DNA of 64,000 nt from Adiantum capillus-veneris (lineage: Eukaryota > Streptophyta > Polypodiopsida > Polypodiales > Pteridaceae). A model generated the notes under the pieces. That model made no database searches and was not told the origin of the DNA. It saw only the letters and a program-made list of their open reading frames with translations. The stretch lies in assembly GCA_014529385.2 (NCBI GenBank), contig CM043958.1:123806817-123870816 (forward strand), written 5' to 3'. This document shows positions 21,551-31,526 of this stretch, piece by piece. The position numbers and the translations under genes are program-made. The first letter of the stretch is position 1, and every line of letters starts with the position of its first letter.

Positions 21551-22176
21551 TGTCACAAACTGTGACGTGGCTGCCCAGTGCTGAATGATGACGTGGCTGT
21601 CCAGTGCTGCAAGAAACCCTAACTACTGACGTGGCAGTGTGTACGGAATGACACGTGGCAGTAGTATGGACGTCCGTGATTTGCGGCGTGAATTGCGGCA
21701 GCAGTGCAACTTGGCTGAGCGCTGTACGACAGCTTTTTGGCAGCTTTTGGTCCTTGCTTTTTCTACGCAATGCAGGCCAGAGAGGGAGAAGTTCTTGCTT
21801 TATTTTAATTAAGCATAGGAGAAAGAGAGAAAAAGAGCTTTTGCTTTATTTTGATTTTTTAGCTTTTAAAAGAAGCTTTTGGGGCTCTGTTTTTGGCATC
21901 CCTCGTACTCTTTTACTAAGCTGGCAGGGGTCTCACCACTTAGAGCATCTGGACGCAGAGTTTGAGTGTGAGCACCTGCCCGCACTCTTGTACTTTGAAC
22001 TCAGATTTAGACAAAAAGAAATACCGAAAGGGGCGCTAGTCTTTGGGGCCAATATCTCTAGGCACGGAACTCCGTCGGGCCAATGTCAAATAAATTGTGA
22101 ATTGTGAACTGTTTTGGAGTGGTTATTTGGGTGCTGTTGTGCAGATTCTTGACTTGGAGTGTCCAAGTCTATTACA
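21551..22176 (+). repeat. B 3' LTR
   Basis: 626 bp, collinear with the 5' LTR. The shared block is at 22015-22050. It is preceded by the purine tract AAGGGGGGGGTA (21539-21550) and followed by the TSD CATGC. Confidence 0.93.
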
Positions 22177-22181
22177 CATGC

Positions 22182-22514
22182 ATATGTGAGCATTTGTGTG
22201 GCATTGTGATGTGCCAATCACTGAAAATTGCTAATTGGATGAGATTGCCTTGGTATGTAATTTTAGTGCATCAAGACACCCGTGGAAGATCAGTACGGTC
22301 TTGGAGTGATGGCTAATTTTACTACGCCAGAATATCAGAGTTCCGATCTCGACGAAAGGAGAAGTAACTCCTTGATCAAAAGAGCCGAAAGGAGAAGCTA
22401 ACTCCTTAACGAAAAGAGCAAACTGATTGTCCCTCGGAAATTTTTGAGCTAACTTGAGTTGTTTTGGAGATATGTTGTAATCCTGGACGATTGCTCTCTT
22501 TCAAGAAGGGGAGA
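22182..22514 (+). repeat. A1 interior, right part, with hairpin array
   Basis: It resumes A1 exactly where A2 continues. At 22356-22407 there are two tandem copies of an AAGGAG-AAGCTAA-CTCCTT hairpin unit (A2 has three). The conserved 18-nt stem-loop lies at 22477-22494, 20 nt before the LTR. Confidence 0.8.
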
Positions 22515-23203
22515 TGTCACAAACTGCTGACGTGTCAAAGCCCTGTAGAAGGGAGTCAACTTGCAGATGTCGGCCGAGGGGCCTAAACCCTAAGAAGAAC
22601 ACGTAACAGAAGAAGAAGTCCTACCAACTTATGGGGACCCCGTCCGATGGGGCCCCAAGAGACATCAAGAAATTAAAATAAAGCAGGACCCACAAAGGCT
22701 TGCGACAAAACGTGATGACGTGGCAGCTATACGACAAATTTTTGAAAATTGCGTTGGCATGATGACGTGGCATGCTGTACGGATTTCCACGTTTGCGTTG
22801 ATTGATGATGTGGCAGGCTGTACGGATTTCCGTGATTTACGTTGGCAGTTTTTTAGCATTGTTTTTGGACCAAAACCTTTTGAGTTTGAAGACTTTTCAT
22901 GTAAAACTGCTTTTGGGGCCTAGGGACTTTAAATATGAGGTTAGGGCTCATTCTCTGGCATGCTTCCTGGAGAAGACGCAGAGTCTGGAGTACCAGCTTC
23001 TACTGTGTTGATGCAATATAAAGAAACACCGAAAGGGGCACCAAGGTTTGGGGCCAATACTCTCTGGGGTGGAATTCCGCCACTCCGTGTCGCATGTCGT
23101 CTCTCTCTCTCTCTCTCTCTCTCTCAGTTCAGTTGTTATTTAAGTGCTAAAAGTCTATTCAGTCTACTCTTTTCTATTGGCACGTGGTGCCCGTCTTGTG
23201 ACA
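22515..23203 (+). repeat. A1 3' LTR
   Basis: 689 bp, TGTCAC…GTGACA, with the shared block at 23020-23055 and a (CT)n tract at about 23100-23124. It is followed by the TSD ATAGA. Confidence 0.92.
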
Positions 23204-23464
23204 ATAGAAGGGATTGTAGCCATAGGGATGGTGATTGAAGGACTCCTAGAGACCCCTCCGTGGATGCTGACTCAGGCCATGGCTTGACGTTCAACAAAGA
23301 AAATGTTGTTGAGACGAGAGTCTAGTGACAATCAAATCCCACCACTGCGAGTCATGGCCACTAGCTTTGACAAAATCTAACTCCTTTGTGATCTCCTTTG
23401 TGTGTATTTACTAATCATGATCTCTTGCTCCTTGCGCCAGAGAAGACTTATTCACATACATGAC
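23204..23464 (+). pseudogene. Arg/Asp-rich remnant, 3' part, then host flank
   Basis: After the duplicated ATAGA the sequence reads on in the frame left at 13805: RDCSHRDGD, a stop, then RTPRDPSVDADSGHG to about 23295. The rest up to element C has no recognised content. Confidence 0.35.
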
Positions 23465-24068
23465 TGTAAGAGACTTGGACACTCCAGTCAAGAATCAATC
23501 ACGATCGCACCAAATAACCACTTCAAAACAATTCACAGATCACAATAGATTTGCATTGGCCCGGCGGAGTTCCGTGCCTAGAGATATTGGCCCCAAAGAC
23601 TGGCGCCCCTTTCAATATTTCTTTATGTAGTAATCAATGATCAAAGTACAAGAGAGCAGTCAGGGTTTCACTCTTAGACTCTACGTCCAGATGCTCTCCA
23701 GAGTGAGCCCTAAACCGCTTATTTGAAGATTACAAGGGATGCCCAAAAGCAGAGCCCCAAAAGCTTTCAGAACAAATTCTCTCTCTCTCTCTCTCTTAGA
23801 GAGTAAAAATAAAGCAAATCAATTTTTCTCTCTCCTCTTGTCCATGCGTAGAGAAAAGCAACCCAATTTGCGTCGCTTGCTGGCCTTTTTTTCCGCGCCA
23901 CAATTCCCGGAATCGGCACTACTTGCCACGTGGCATTTTAGCCGCCTGTTTTAGGGGTTTCAACCACATTAGGGTTTCAGCCAGCAGTTAGGGTGAGGGT
24001 TTCCAGAAATGAGGGTTTTTGCAGATTAGGGTTTCTGCTCTCGATAGCCACGTCATCACTTTGTGACA
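23465..24068 (-). repeat. C 3' LTR
   Basis: 604 bp. The shared block is at 23589-23624, a short (CT)n at about 23776-23797, and TTAGGG/TTTAGGG-like telobox repeats at 23950-24035. Confidence 0.92.
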
Positions 24069-24639
24069 TACCCCCCTCTTGAAAGCATTGTAATCGCCCT
24101 CGATTACGCCTGCAAAACATACAGAGGCCATAAACCGTCCTAGCAAACATTGACTATTAGTCCCTACGTACTAGGAACACACATCTAGCACATTTACTAA
24201 ATCGACAGTCACATCACAGAACATCACAGGACATTCAACATTCATTCGGATCTTAGACCATGATTTATCGGCAATGTAGCTAGCAATCGCATCTAGATCC
24301 AATCGGGACCTCATCGATGTCCGATTGACTAACCCCTATTGCAACCATGTCTATTCGAGATCAATCAAACCAAAATGCTGCAGTCATCTCGTCTATCAGT
24401 TCCTGCACTTAAGAGAAGTCAAGAACAAAATCAGTATCTTAATCAAGAATTCCATTTCATAAAGTCATATAGCAGAATACTGTCAGCTTTCAGTATCCCT
24501 GAAGCTCAAAGAGACATCAGTGACTCTAGTATCTAAATCAAGGCATCTGTTGACAAAGGAGCGGAGTGACTCCCCTCTTGTGCATCCCAGTGCACCAGAT
24601 CTCCGGCCAAGCTGAATTCTGGGTTCCGTTTGGAGTAAA
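24069..24639 (-). other. C 3' untranslated interior
   Basis: Non-coding between the chromodomain stop and the 3' LTR. It holds the purine tract (24069-24080) and the perfect 18-nt stem-loop (24090-24107). CATCACAGGACAT short repeats occur near 24212-24236. The region is conserved in D, E and I. Confidence 0.8.
24090..24107 (-). promoter_or_regulatory. stem-loop upstream of polypurine tract (C)
   Basis: On the element strand GTAATCG-AGGG-CGATTAC: a perfect 7-bp stem with a 4-nt loop, 21 nt from the 3' LTR. Equivalent sites are at 35694 (I), 37995 (E), 50365 (F, different stem sequence), 21512 (B), 22477 (A1) and 60304 (A2). Confidence 0.85.
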
Positions 24640-26010
24640 CTATGCTAAACCAAAAGCATCGAGGTAAAGTTTCACAATCTGAGGAGTATCTCCTAGGTCC
24701 TCCTCCTCCATCCACTTTGCATCCAATGCAGGATAGTTCTTGAACTTAACCAAGAACCGCCTTCGGACTTTACCTTTATTCTTCGTTTCCTTATGTGCCA
24801 AAATCTGTTCACGAACAAGGATCTCCTCGTTTTCTTCCACTTCGGGTTGCTCATCAGGCTTCCCATCATCAGGCACATCACCCTTAAAAGGTTTCAAGAG
24901 ACTCACATGAAATGCATTGTGAATCCTCCAAGTATCTAGCAGTTTCAATCGGAAGGAGACATCATTTATCTTTTCAGTGATCTGGAAAGGTCCGTAGTAT
25001 CGCATACTAAGCTTTGGAAAAAGCCTCTCCTTTCCCTTTTTCTTTCTTAGGCGTGCCTTCTCAAAACGTAAGAGCACCCAATCATCCTCCTTCAATTTCA
25101 AGTCGCGATGATGGCGATCCGCTGCCTTTTTCTGTCGTTCTTGAGACTTCTGCAAAGTCTCGCGAACCTTGGCAAAAGCCGTATCTAAGTCTTGCGTATA
25201 TTCATCCGCTTCAAAAATCTTATCTTTTGTGCTTAGGAAGGGTGGCACCTTCACAGCACCTTCAACAATCTGAAATGGCGCCTTCCCCGTCGAAGAGTGT
25301 ATCGTGTTATTGTAGGCAAATTCCTCCAAAGGTAGGTACTTTTCCCATTCAGTCTTCTGATCTAAGATATAAGACTTCAATAAATCTAGAATCATTGAAT
25401 TTGCAATCTCAGATTGCCCATCAGTCTGCGGGTGGAACGATGACGAGAATTCCAACCGCGTGCCAATGTTCTCCCAAATTGCCTTCCAAAACAAACTCGT
25501 AAATCTGGGGTCTCTGTCGGAGACAATCGTCTCAGGCATGATATGTAATCTGAAGATCTGGGCCACAAACAGTCTCGCTAAGTGATCCGGCTTGACTGTT
25601 TTCTTCATTGGAATGAAATGAGCCTGTTTGCGAAATCTGTGAATTGGAATGAAATGAGCTTGTTTGCTAAATCTGTCAATAACAGTCCAAATACCATCGT
25701 GACGACTCTGTGTGCTCGGGAGATCAAAAATGAAATCCATTGCAATACTTTTCCAGGGGCGGGTGGGTATGGGTAAAGGCTGTAACAATCCCTGTGCCTT
25801 AAGGCTGTCAAACTTGACCTTCTGGCATACTAAGCAATTGCGCATAAACTCTTCCACATCCTTTTTGAGTCTCAGCCAAAAGAAGTATCTCTCTACCCCT
25901 TTCGTGGTGGTAGCAATGCCGCTGTGACCCGTAAAAGGTGGACACTGGCATTCAGTCATAACCTTTTCCCTCAACGGCTGTGTAACGCACAACATGGTTT
26001 TTCTCATCAA
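24640..26010 (-). CDS. pol: C integrase with C-terminal chromodomain (456-codon open frame)
   Basis: An integrase inserts element cDNA into chromosomes; a chromodomain can target it to histone marks. Zinc-finger positions: Gln22 stands where D and E have His, then His29, Cys59, Cys62. The catalytic triad is intact: Asp92 (AMDFIFD), Asp165 (IVSDRDPRF) and Glu201 (DGQSEIAN), a DD35E arrangement. Residues 114-122 and 126-134 are a duplicated KQAHFIP segment (36-bp duplication). The last ~60 residues form a chromodomain-like fold with RRRFLVKFKNYP and AKWMEE. Only a pol tail is open here; upstream frames are broken, so a mature polyprotein is unlikely. Confidence 0.85.
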   Translation of the reverse strand: MMRKTMLCVTQPLREKVMTECQCPPFTGHSGIATTTKGVERYFFWLRLKKDVEEFMRNCLVCQKVKFDSLKAQGLLQPLPIPTRPWKSIAMDFIFDLPSTQSRHDGIWTVIDRFSKQAHFIPIHRFRKQAHFIPMKKTVKPDHLARLFVAQIFRLHIMPETIVSDRDPRFTSLFWKAIWENIGTRLEFSSSFHPQTDGQSEIANSMILDLLKSYILDQKTEWEKYLPLEEFAYNNTIHSSTGKAPFQIVEGAVKVPPFLSTKDKIFEADEYTQDLDTAFAKVRETLQKSQERQKKAADRHHRDLKLKEDDWVLLRFEKARLRKKKGKERLFPKLSMRYYGPFQITEKINDVSFRLKLLDTWRIHNAFHVSLLKPFKGDVPDDGKPDEQPEVEENEEILVREQILAHKETKNKGKVRRRFLVKFKNYPALDAKWMEEEDLGDTPQIVKLYLDAFGLA

Positions 26011-27389
26011 GTAGCCTTCCCCAAATGGAGTATCCTGCTACTGTGTCCCCAGCCCGTATCCGTGTCTGCAAAATCTGTATTTGTGGCATATTGGTCAACC
26101 ATATCCTCGAAGCTCCTATGATGTATCGCGGAAATAGCTAGAACCAACGGCTTTCGAGACAAAGCATCTGCCACCACATTCTTGTGTCCATGCACATGGA
26201 CAATATGGAAGTGAAACTGTGACAAGATGTTCACCCACCTCATCTGCTTTTCCGAAAGTTGCTTCTGTGACAAGAAGTAGCGCTTACTCTGATAGTCTGT
26301 AAAGACAGTAAAATCTGCTCCAAGTAGGTAATGCCGCCACTGAGTAAGAGCATGGATAACCGCCAAAAGCTCTTTCTCATAAATCTGTGTTGTCATCTCC
26401 GGCCTTGAGAACAATCGGCTCTCGTAAGCAATGACACGGCCTTCTTGCATTAAGACCGCACCCAGACCACGACCACAAGCATCACACTATACTTCAAATG
26501 ACTTCTGCAAGTCCGGCAAAGTCAAAACTGGTCCCGTAGTCAATTTCTCTTTCAATGTCTGAAAGGCAGTCACCTCTGTGGATCCCCACGAGAAAGGGAC
26601 TCCTTTGTGTGTCAAGATATGCAAAGGGGAAGCAACCTCTGCAAACTTTCGAATGAACCGCCTGTAGTACGAACACAGTCCCAAGAAGCTTCTAACTTCA
26701 TGGACATTCTTCAAATAGGGCCAATCACGTATCGTCTCTATCTTGGCCGGATCCATTTGCACTCCTGTTGCTGCTGAGACAATGTGTCCCCAAAAGTGTA
26801 TCTCTGGTAGGAAAAATTCACTTTTCTTTGCATTAATCACTAACTTGTGATCTCGTAATGCCTGAAAGACCTGAAGCAGATGATCTCTGTGTTCTGCCTC
26901 ATTCTTGGAGAAAATAATGATGTCGTCAAAGAAAGTGCCAACAAATAGCCTGTACTCTCGAAAAATCCTGTCCATCATCCGGTTAAATGTCGCAGGAGCA
27001 TTGGTTAAGCCAAAAGGCATCATCAAAAACTCAAATAACCCAAAAGTAGTCCGAAAAGCTGTCTTGTAGACATCTCCCGGCGCGATTCGGATCTGATGAT
27101 ATCCACTCTTCAGGTCAATCCTGCTAAAGCACGAGGATCCCTGTCACCTGTCGAGTATATCATCGATCCTAGGAATCGGAAATTTGTTCTTGATGGTGAT
27201 TTTGTTGAGAGCTCTATAATCAATGTACATTCTCCAAGATCCGTCTTTCTTCAAAACCAACAACACTGGAGAGCAATACGGTGAAGTACTAGGCTGGACA
27301 AGACCCTTTTCCAAGAGGTCTTTCACTTGGTTCATTATCTCTTCATTCTGTGCTCGGCTCACACGGTAAGGTGGCCTGTTCGGTGGTGT
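26007..27389 (-). pseudogene. pol: C reverse transcriptase and RNase H, frame-broken
   Basis: RT pieces at 27144-27362 ([30 protein letters not shown]) and 26487-27026 ([29 protein letters not shown]) flank a frameshift. The connection domain reads [15 protein letters not shown]. RNase H (26007-26450) has AYESRLFSRPE, YEKELLAV, FTDYQS and VVADALSRK. One stop lies in the CDACG segment near 26487. Confidence 0.88.
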
Positions 27390-28083
27390 TACGGTGTGCT
27401 TCCAGGTATCAGATCAATGGTATGATCTTCAGGACGAGCAGATGGTAACTCGCCTGGTAGGCCTTCTGAGAAGCAATCGGCATGAGAGTGGAGGAAATCT
27501 TGGCGCTCTTCATCAAGTTTAGACATATTTGTCCTATCCTTATCGCTCAATTCTTTCATAAAGATCGAGTAAACAAACAGACTGGATTTCATTAATTTTG
27601 AAATGGCCGAAGCCGATACAATAGGGACAGACTGGCCCTTCAGTTTATTATCAAGTACAATGGTTGTGCCCTTCTCTGTAGTCAAAGTTGCTTTGCTCGC
27701 CTGATAATCGACCACGGCGTTGTTCTTGTGGTACCAGGGAATCCCTAAGAGAACATCACAACCCTCCAAAGGCATTATGAAGAAGTCCTCATGCGCCCCA
27801 AATACCCCTGACAATGCAACCGAAGTTTGCCAATGAGAGGTGTAATGGCTACGTCCCTGTCGGGTGTCGCTAGAACTGCCTCCGCAAGTGGTCCCATCCG
27901 ATCGGGAGTGATCTTGAGCCGCGTCGCCAATTCCGGTGAAATGAAGTTGCCCTTGGCTCCTCCATCAAAGAAGATGAGGGCCTCTTGATCTTTCACTTTA
28001 CCCCAAGCTCGACAAAGTTCTGTACTCTCGTCCATGGTGTTGGGATTGGTACCCACACAGTCTAGAACCAGTCCTGTTTTCAT
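27389..28083 (-). pseudogene. pol: C protease region, D-G-G active-site variant
   Basis: [19 protein letters not shown] (near 27980) sits where retroviral proteases have L-D-S/T-G-A. Here the motif is D-G-G-A, also seen in D. Downstream, VLLGIPWYHKNNAVVDY (near 27725) is the conserved second landmark. A frameshift near 27790 joins the two open pieces. The C-terminal part continues toward the RT N-terminus through [14 protein letters not shown]. Confidence 0.8.
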
Positions 28084-29654
28084 CTTGCCTTTTCGTCCAC
28101 GTTCCTCAGCTGCTCTCGCACTCTCAGGTCTGTCGTCGTCCTTATCATTATGTTCTTTCTGTGCCTTTTAGGGCACTTTGCGGAGATATATCCTTGTTCC
28201 CCGCATCCAAAGCACTTCCCCTCCTTGATGAAGCGAGCTCGCTCCTGAGGAGTAAGCTTGGGTCGTGCATCCTTTTTCTCTGGGTTGCTCTTTTTCTTTC
28301 TACTTTCATTCCCAGAAGTCTGTTCGGCTCGTTGTGTCATGGCCTCATCTGTGGGGTAGGTCAGACTGCTAGAGTGAATGGCAAAGCCCCGCTTCGCATG
28401 ACTCATCAACTCCTGAATAGAAGCTGACTTCTATTCCAAGCAGTGATCTCGGATCTCTGTAGGTAGACCCAAGGTAAACCGCTCAATTTGTTCTCTGAAC
28501 GAGATCTTCCTGAATGAAGAGGCGGGTAGACAAGAGCTCCAGAATCTCTCACAGTAAGCATTTATTGTATCTTTCTTGGTCATCCGAAGATGGTTCCAAG
28601 CAGCTCGTATATCGCGTTCATACTCTTGCGTCAACCAAGAAGAAATAAAAAGCTTCTTAAATTTCAGCCATTTAACTGGCGCCGTCTTGTTTAAAAGAAG
28701 CGTGGACCACCAAGTGCGAGCATTCCCCTTAAAGTAAGAGGCAGCTCTCCGAATCTTGGAGTGCTTTGAGTAGCGTCCTCTCGCGAAAGCGATGTCAAAT
28801 TGCTGTATAAAAGACAAAGCCTTCGAAGCATCTGAGTATTCTAAAAAAGTGTCAAATTTGATCGACCTTCCACCTTCCTTAAACTCTCGGACTTTCTTGC
28901 TTTTATCTTCCAGAAAGTCATACTGGTTGGCTTTATAAAAATTCTTCTTGTTCACATAAAAGTTTCCGTCAACGGAGTCTGAACTGTCTGTAGACGAGTC
29001 CTCAGTAGAATTGTCAGTCACTGGGCGAGATTTAGACTTCTTTGCCTTTTTCTTTGCCCTTTTCGAAGCGTTGTTTCTTGCTTCGCTTTTTGCCTTTTCT
29101 GTCTTCTTCGCTGAAATCTGAAGAGCTAGAAGAACTGTCAGAAGAAGAAGAAGAAGAAGAAGAAGAACTGGGTACTCCTTCAAAGTGAACACGCTTCTTC
29201 TGTTTCTTTGCTTTGTCAAATGTCGACCGACGACCCAAATAACCCGGGAAGTCAGTGCCTTTCTTCTGCTTTTTGCCGTGCTTTTTGGATTTCTTTTGCG
29301 CGTCAAAAAGCTGAGCAATCCGTGCATCAACCACCTTTTCTAATTCCTTCTCTGAATATTTCTTGTGAGCAGAAGGTTTCTTGAGAGCGGGTTTCGGGAG
29401 TGGTGTTGTGGTTTTCTGCACTGCTCGTGCACTTCCTGTAAAGAAGTCTCGCTCATATATTTTGCAAATTTTGGGTCCTTCGCTAAATTGAGCATCATCT
29501 TTGTTGCGTCGCCCATCAACTGACGACGCTGCATCTCTCGTCGCTCCGCCTGAGTAGGCCGAGGCGGGCCATACTCTCTATCGGAATCTTCGTTGTGATC
29601 CCTGTCCGCATCTCCAGATGCAGAGGGAGTCGACTGATCCTTGTGTGAAGCCAT
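28080..29654 (-). pseudogene. gag: C gag, frame-broken
   Basis: The start ATG (29654) gives MASHKDQSTPSASGDADRD. Successive frames read GDATKMMLNLAKDPKFAKYM, a Lys-rich KKHGKKQKKGTDFPGYLGR block, poly-Ser coded by TTC repeats (about 29137-29170), a KRSKKQR basic patch, the gag core FIQQFDIAFARGRYSKHSKI…NARTWWSTLLLNKTAPVKW (about 28670-28815), and a CCHC knuckle CFGCGEQGYISAKC near 28190. One internal stop (near 28430) and frameshifts near 29350-29420 and 29040-29330 disable it. Confidence 0.88.
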
Positions 29655-29711
29655 AGGTGCCACGGAAAAAAAATTGGGGATCGGATTTCCCGTAGAAGAG
29701 AAATCGGCCGT

Positions 29712-29723
29712 GCTCTGATACCA
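29712..29723 (-). promoter_or_regulatory. primer binding site, initiator tRNA-Met (C)
   Basis: The reverse complement reads TGGTATCAGAGC, one base from the C 5' LTR. Confidence 0.9.
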
Positions 29724-29724
29724 C

Positions 29725-30046
29725 TGTAGCAGACTTGGATACTCCAAGTCAAGAATCAATCACGACAGCACCAAATAACCACTTCAAAACAATTCACAGA
29801 TCACAATAGATTTGCACTGGCCCGTCGGTGGAGTTCCATGCCTAGAGATATTGGCCCCAAAGACTGGCGCCCCTTTCGGTATTTCTTTATGTAATAATCA
29901 ATGATCAAAGTACAAGAGAGCGGTTAGGGTTTCACTCTCAAACTCTACGTCCAAATGCTCTCCAGAGTGAGCCCTAAACCGCTTATTTAAAGATTACAAG
30001 GGATGCCCAAAAGCAAAGCCCCAAAATCTTTCAAAACAAAAGCAAA

Positions 30047-30105
<59 letters not shown>

Positions 30106-30394
30106 AGCAAAAATAAAGCAAATCAATTTTTCTCCCCCCCCCCCCCCCCCTTGCCCATGCGTAGAGAAAAGCAGCCCAATTTGTGTCGCTTGCTGGTCTT
30201 TTTTTCCGCCGTGAATCCCGCCGCAATTTCCGGAATCCGTATTGCTTGCCACGTGGCATTTCAGCCGCCTGTTTTAGGGTTTTCAGCCAGCAGTTAGGGT
30301 TAGGGTTTCCAGAAATTAGGGTTTCTGGCAGAAATTTAGGGTTTTCAGGAATTAGGGTTTCTGCTCTTGGTAGCCACGTCATCACTTTGTGACA
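29725..30394 (-). repeat. C 5' LTR
   Basis: 670 bp. The shared block is at 29853-29888. A (CT)n tract of about 50 bp (30051-30103) and a C run (30135-30150) sit where the 3' LTR has only a short CT tract. Confidence 0.92.
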
Positions 30395-30399
30395 ATGAC

Positions 30400-31014
30400 A
30401 AGCTTTGCAAATTGACAATGGGAGGATCTATAAATGGACATATAAAAGCCTCCGTCAATTAATCATAAAGGTTCATTTTTGTATCCAAATCTCCATGTCT
30501 ATGTGTTTGCTTGGACTACACAACTAGATTATGGGGCAGGGCATTGCTTCCGTTTCTAATAATTTTTGGGGAGACACAGAACCGACTCTCCACCATACTT
30601 TTGTCTGGCACTTGTGTGTGAGGTGCACAATATAATGATTTGGTTTCACTCTTTGACTCATTGCATGCCTAAAAGTTTTACTATTCGCATTGTTTCCTTC
30701 TTCTTCTACCTTACATACCTGTGCGGGATGCATACTCGATTGTCAGGTCAGTTGTGCTCTACAATTTTTCGAGTTCTCCATTGCATTCCGTTTCTTCAAT
30801 TCACGCTTGCATTCTTTAATTTGCTTGGGCGACACACTTTTCTCACTACTAGATGCTCTTTATCTGCTTTTAAATTACATATCTTTTAAATTGTTTGCTG
30901 GTCTTTACAATGCCTTCGACTGCAATGTATCCACTCAAAAGTATCTCCATCTTTTTAATAATTCAGATCTATCTACACTACAATCCATTATAGGTTCATA
31001 ACATGTTCCTGAGA
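30400..31014. other. host flank, non-coding
   Basis: No gene was recognised. 30556-30628 resembles 5548-5620 (dispersed repeat). The rest is plain AT-rich sequence. Confidence 0.35.
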
Positions 31015-31262
31015 CAAACTTCTTGTACGGAATGTGGGCTCTTCAGTGCACTGATTGCAAGATATGTGGAACAAGGGCAGTGCCATCAATAGATGCAAAG
31101 AGAGGGTGTCTCTTTGGATGAAATTACTTATGCTTTGGTCTTAAAGGCTATGCTTACGTCTTGATTGCATGTGGCATTCTGCAAGATGCTGACATGGGCA
31201 ATTTTTTTTATGAGATTCCTAGTCAAGAGTTCTCAACAATGCTTTGCAGACTTTTACCATTT
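31015..31262 (+). pseudogene. decayed PPR (PLS-type) gene fragment 3
   Basis: From 31044 the frame reads SALIARYVEQGQCHQ, a stop, then MQREGVSLDEITYALVLKA and a stop at 31162. A shifted frame continues ACGILQDADMG (about 31170-31203) and then EIPSQEFS. These are the same landmarks as in the fragments at 3768 and 9040 and match one L-to-S PPR repeat junction. It is a remnant of an organelle RNA-binding protein gene family. Confidence 0.65.
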
Positions 31263-31526
31263 TTCACGCGTTAGCAAACTGAGAGGTTGCTCCTCTGCTC
31301 CACCGTGTGTGTGGGTGTGGTGCGTGACCAGCTGTGCACAACCCATTAGGCCGCCCCCGGTCCTTCATCCTTATCCATTAGCTGTACCAACTTGCAGAGA
31401 CCACCTTAGCACCATAGCTTTGCACCCTGAACCTGCTAGCACACACCAAGCTCGCATCCTCTTGCGCGCTCTAAGCCCACACAACCTGTCATACACTAGC
31501 CTCAGCCCTTAGTGTTAGTCGAGTAG
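31263..31526. other. flank of element J, non-coding
   Basis: C-rich stretch with no recognised domain; only random open stretches occur. Confidence 0.35.

Larger units (their letters stand above)
15604..22176 (+). mobile_element. Ty3/gypsy chromovirus B (complete, decayed, nested in A1)
   Basis: LTRs at 15604-16249 and 21551-22176 start TGTCACAAACTGTGACG and end GTCT(G/A)TTACA. The target duplication is CATGC (15599-15603 and 22177-22181), and joining the flanks restores the uninterrupted A2 sequence (59957 onward). The primer site TGGTATCAGAGC is at 16251 and a G-rich purine tract abuts the 3' LTR. The order is gag, PR, RT, RNase H, IN and chromodomain, all frame-broken. LTRs differ by several percent and by a small telobox-region duplication, so this is an older insertion. 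Confidence 0.95.
13806..23203 (+). mobile_element. non-autonomous LTR element A1 (interrupted by B)
   Basis: The 5' LTR (13806-14468) and 3' LTR (22515-23203) both start TGTCACAAACTGCTGA and end CTTGTGACA. The flanking 5-bp duplication is perfect: ATAGA at 13801-13805 and 23204-23208. The primer site for initiator tRNA-Met (TGGTATCAGAGC) is at 14470, and a purine tract (AAGAAGGGGAGA) abuts the 3' LTR. Without the nested B element (15604-22176) the copy is about 2.8 kb. The interior carries only a gag remnant and repeated motifs, with no protease, RT or integrase, so it depends on proteins supplied in trans. A second copy, A2, lies at 58058. Confidence 0.92.
23465..30394 (-). mobile_element. 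Ty3/gypsy chromovirus C (complete, nearly full coding content)
   Basis: Minus-strand element of 6930 bp. The 3' LTR is 23465-24068 and the 5' LTR 29725-30394, with a perfect 5-bp duplication ATGAC (23460-23464 and 30395-30399). The primer site is at 29712-29723 on the minus strand and the purine tract adjoins 24068. Domain order is gag, PR, RT, RNase H, IN and chromodomain. Several frameshifts break gag and RT, but the integrase-chromodomain frame is open for 456 codons. LTR length differences come mainly from CT and C tracts. Confidence 0.95.

Noticed and set aside
25014-25502. 162-codon plus-strand protein (and similar plus-strand stretches at 44897-45376 and 41421-42092)
   Set aside because: They are antisense shadows of the integrase and gag regions; the minus strand carries the conserved domains.
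24640-26010. intact autonomous integrase
   Set aside because: The DDE residues are present, but the first zinc-finger His is Gln, a 12-residue duplication is present, and upstream gag-pol frames are broken.
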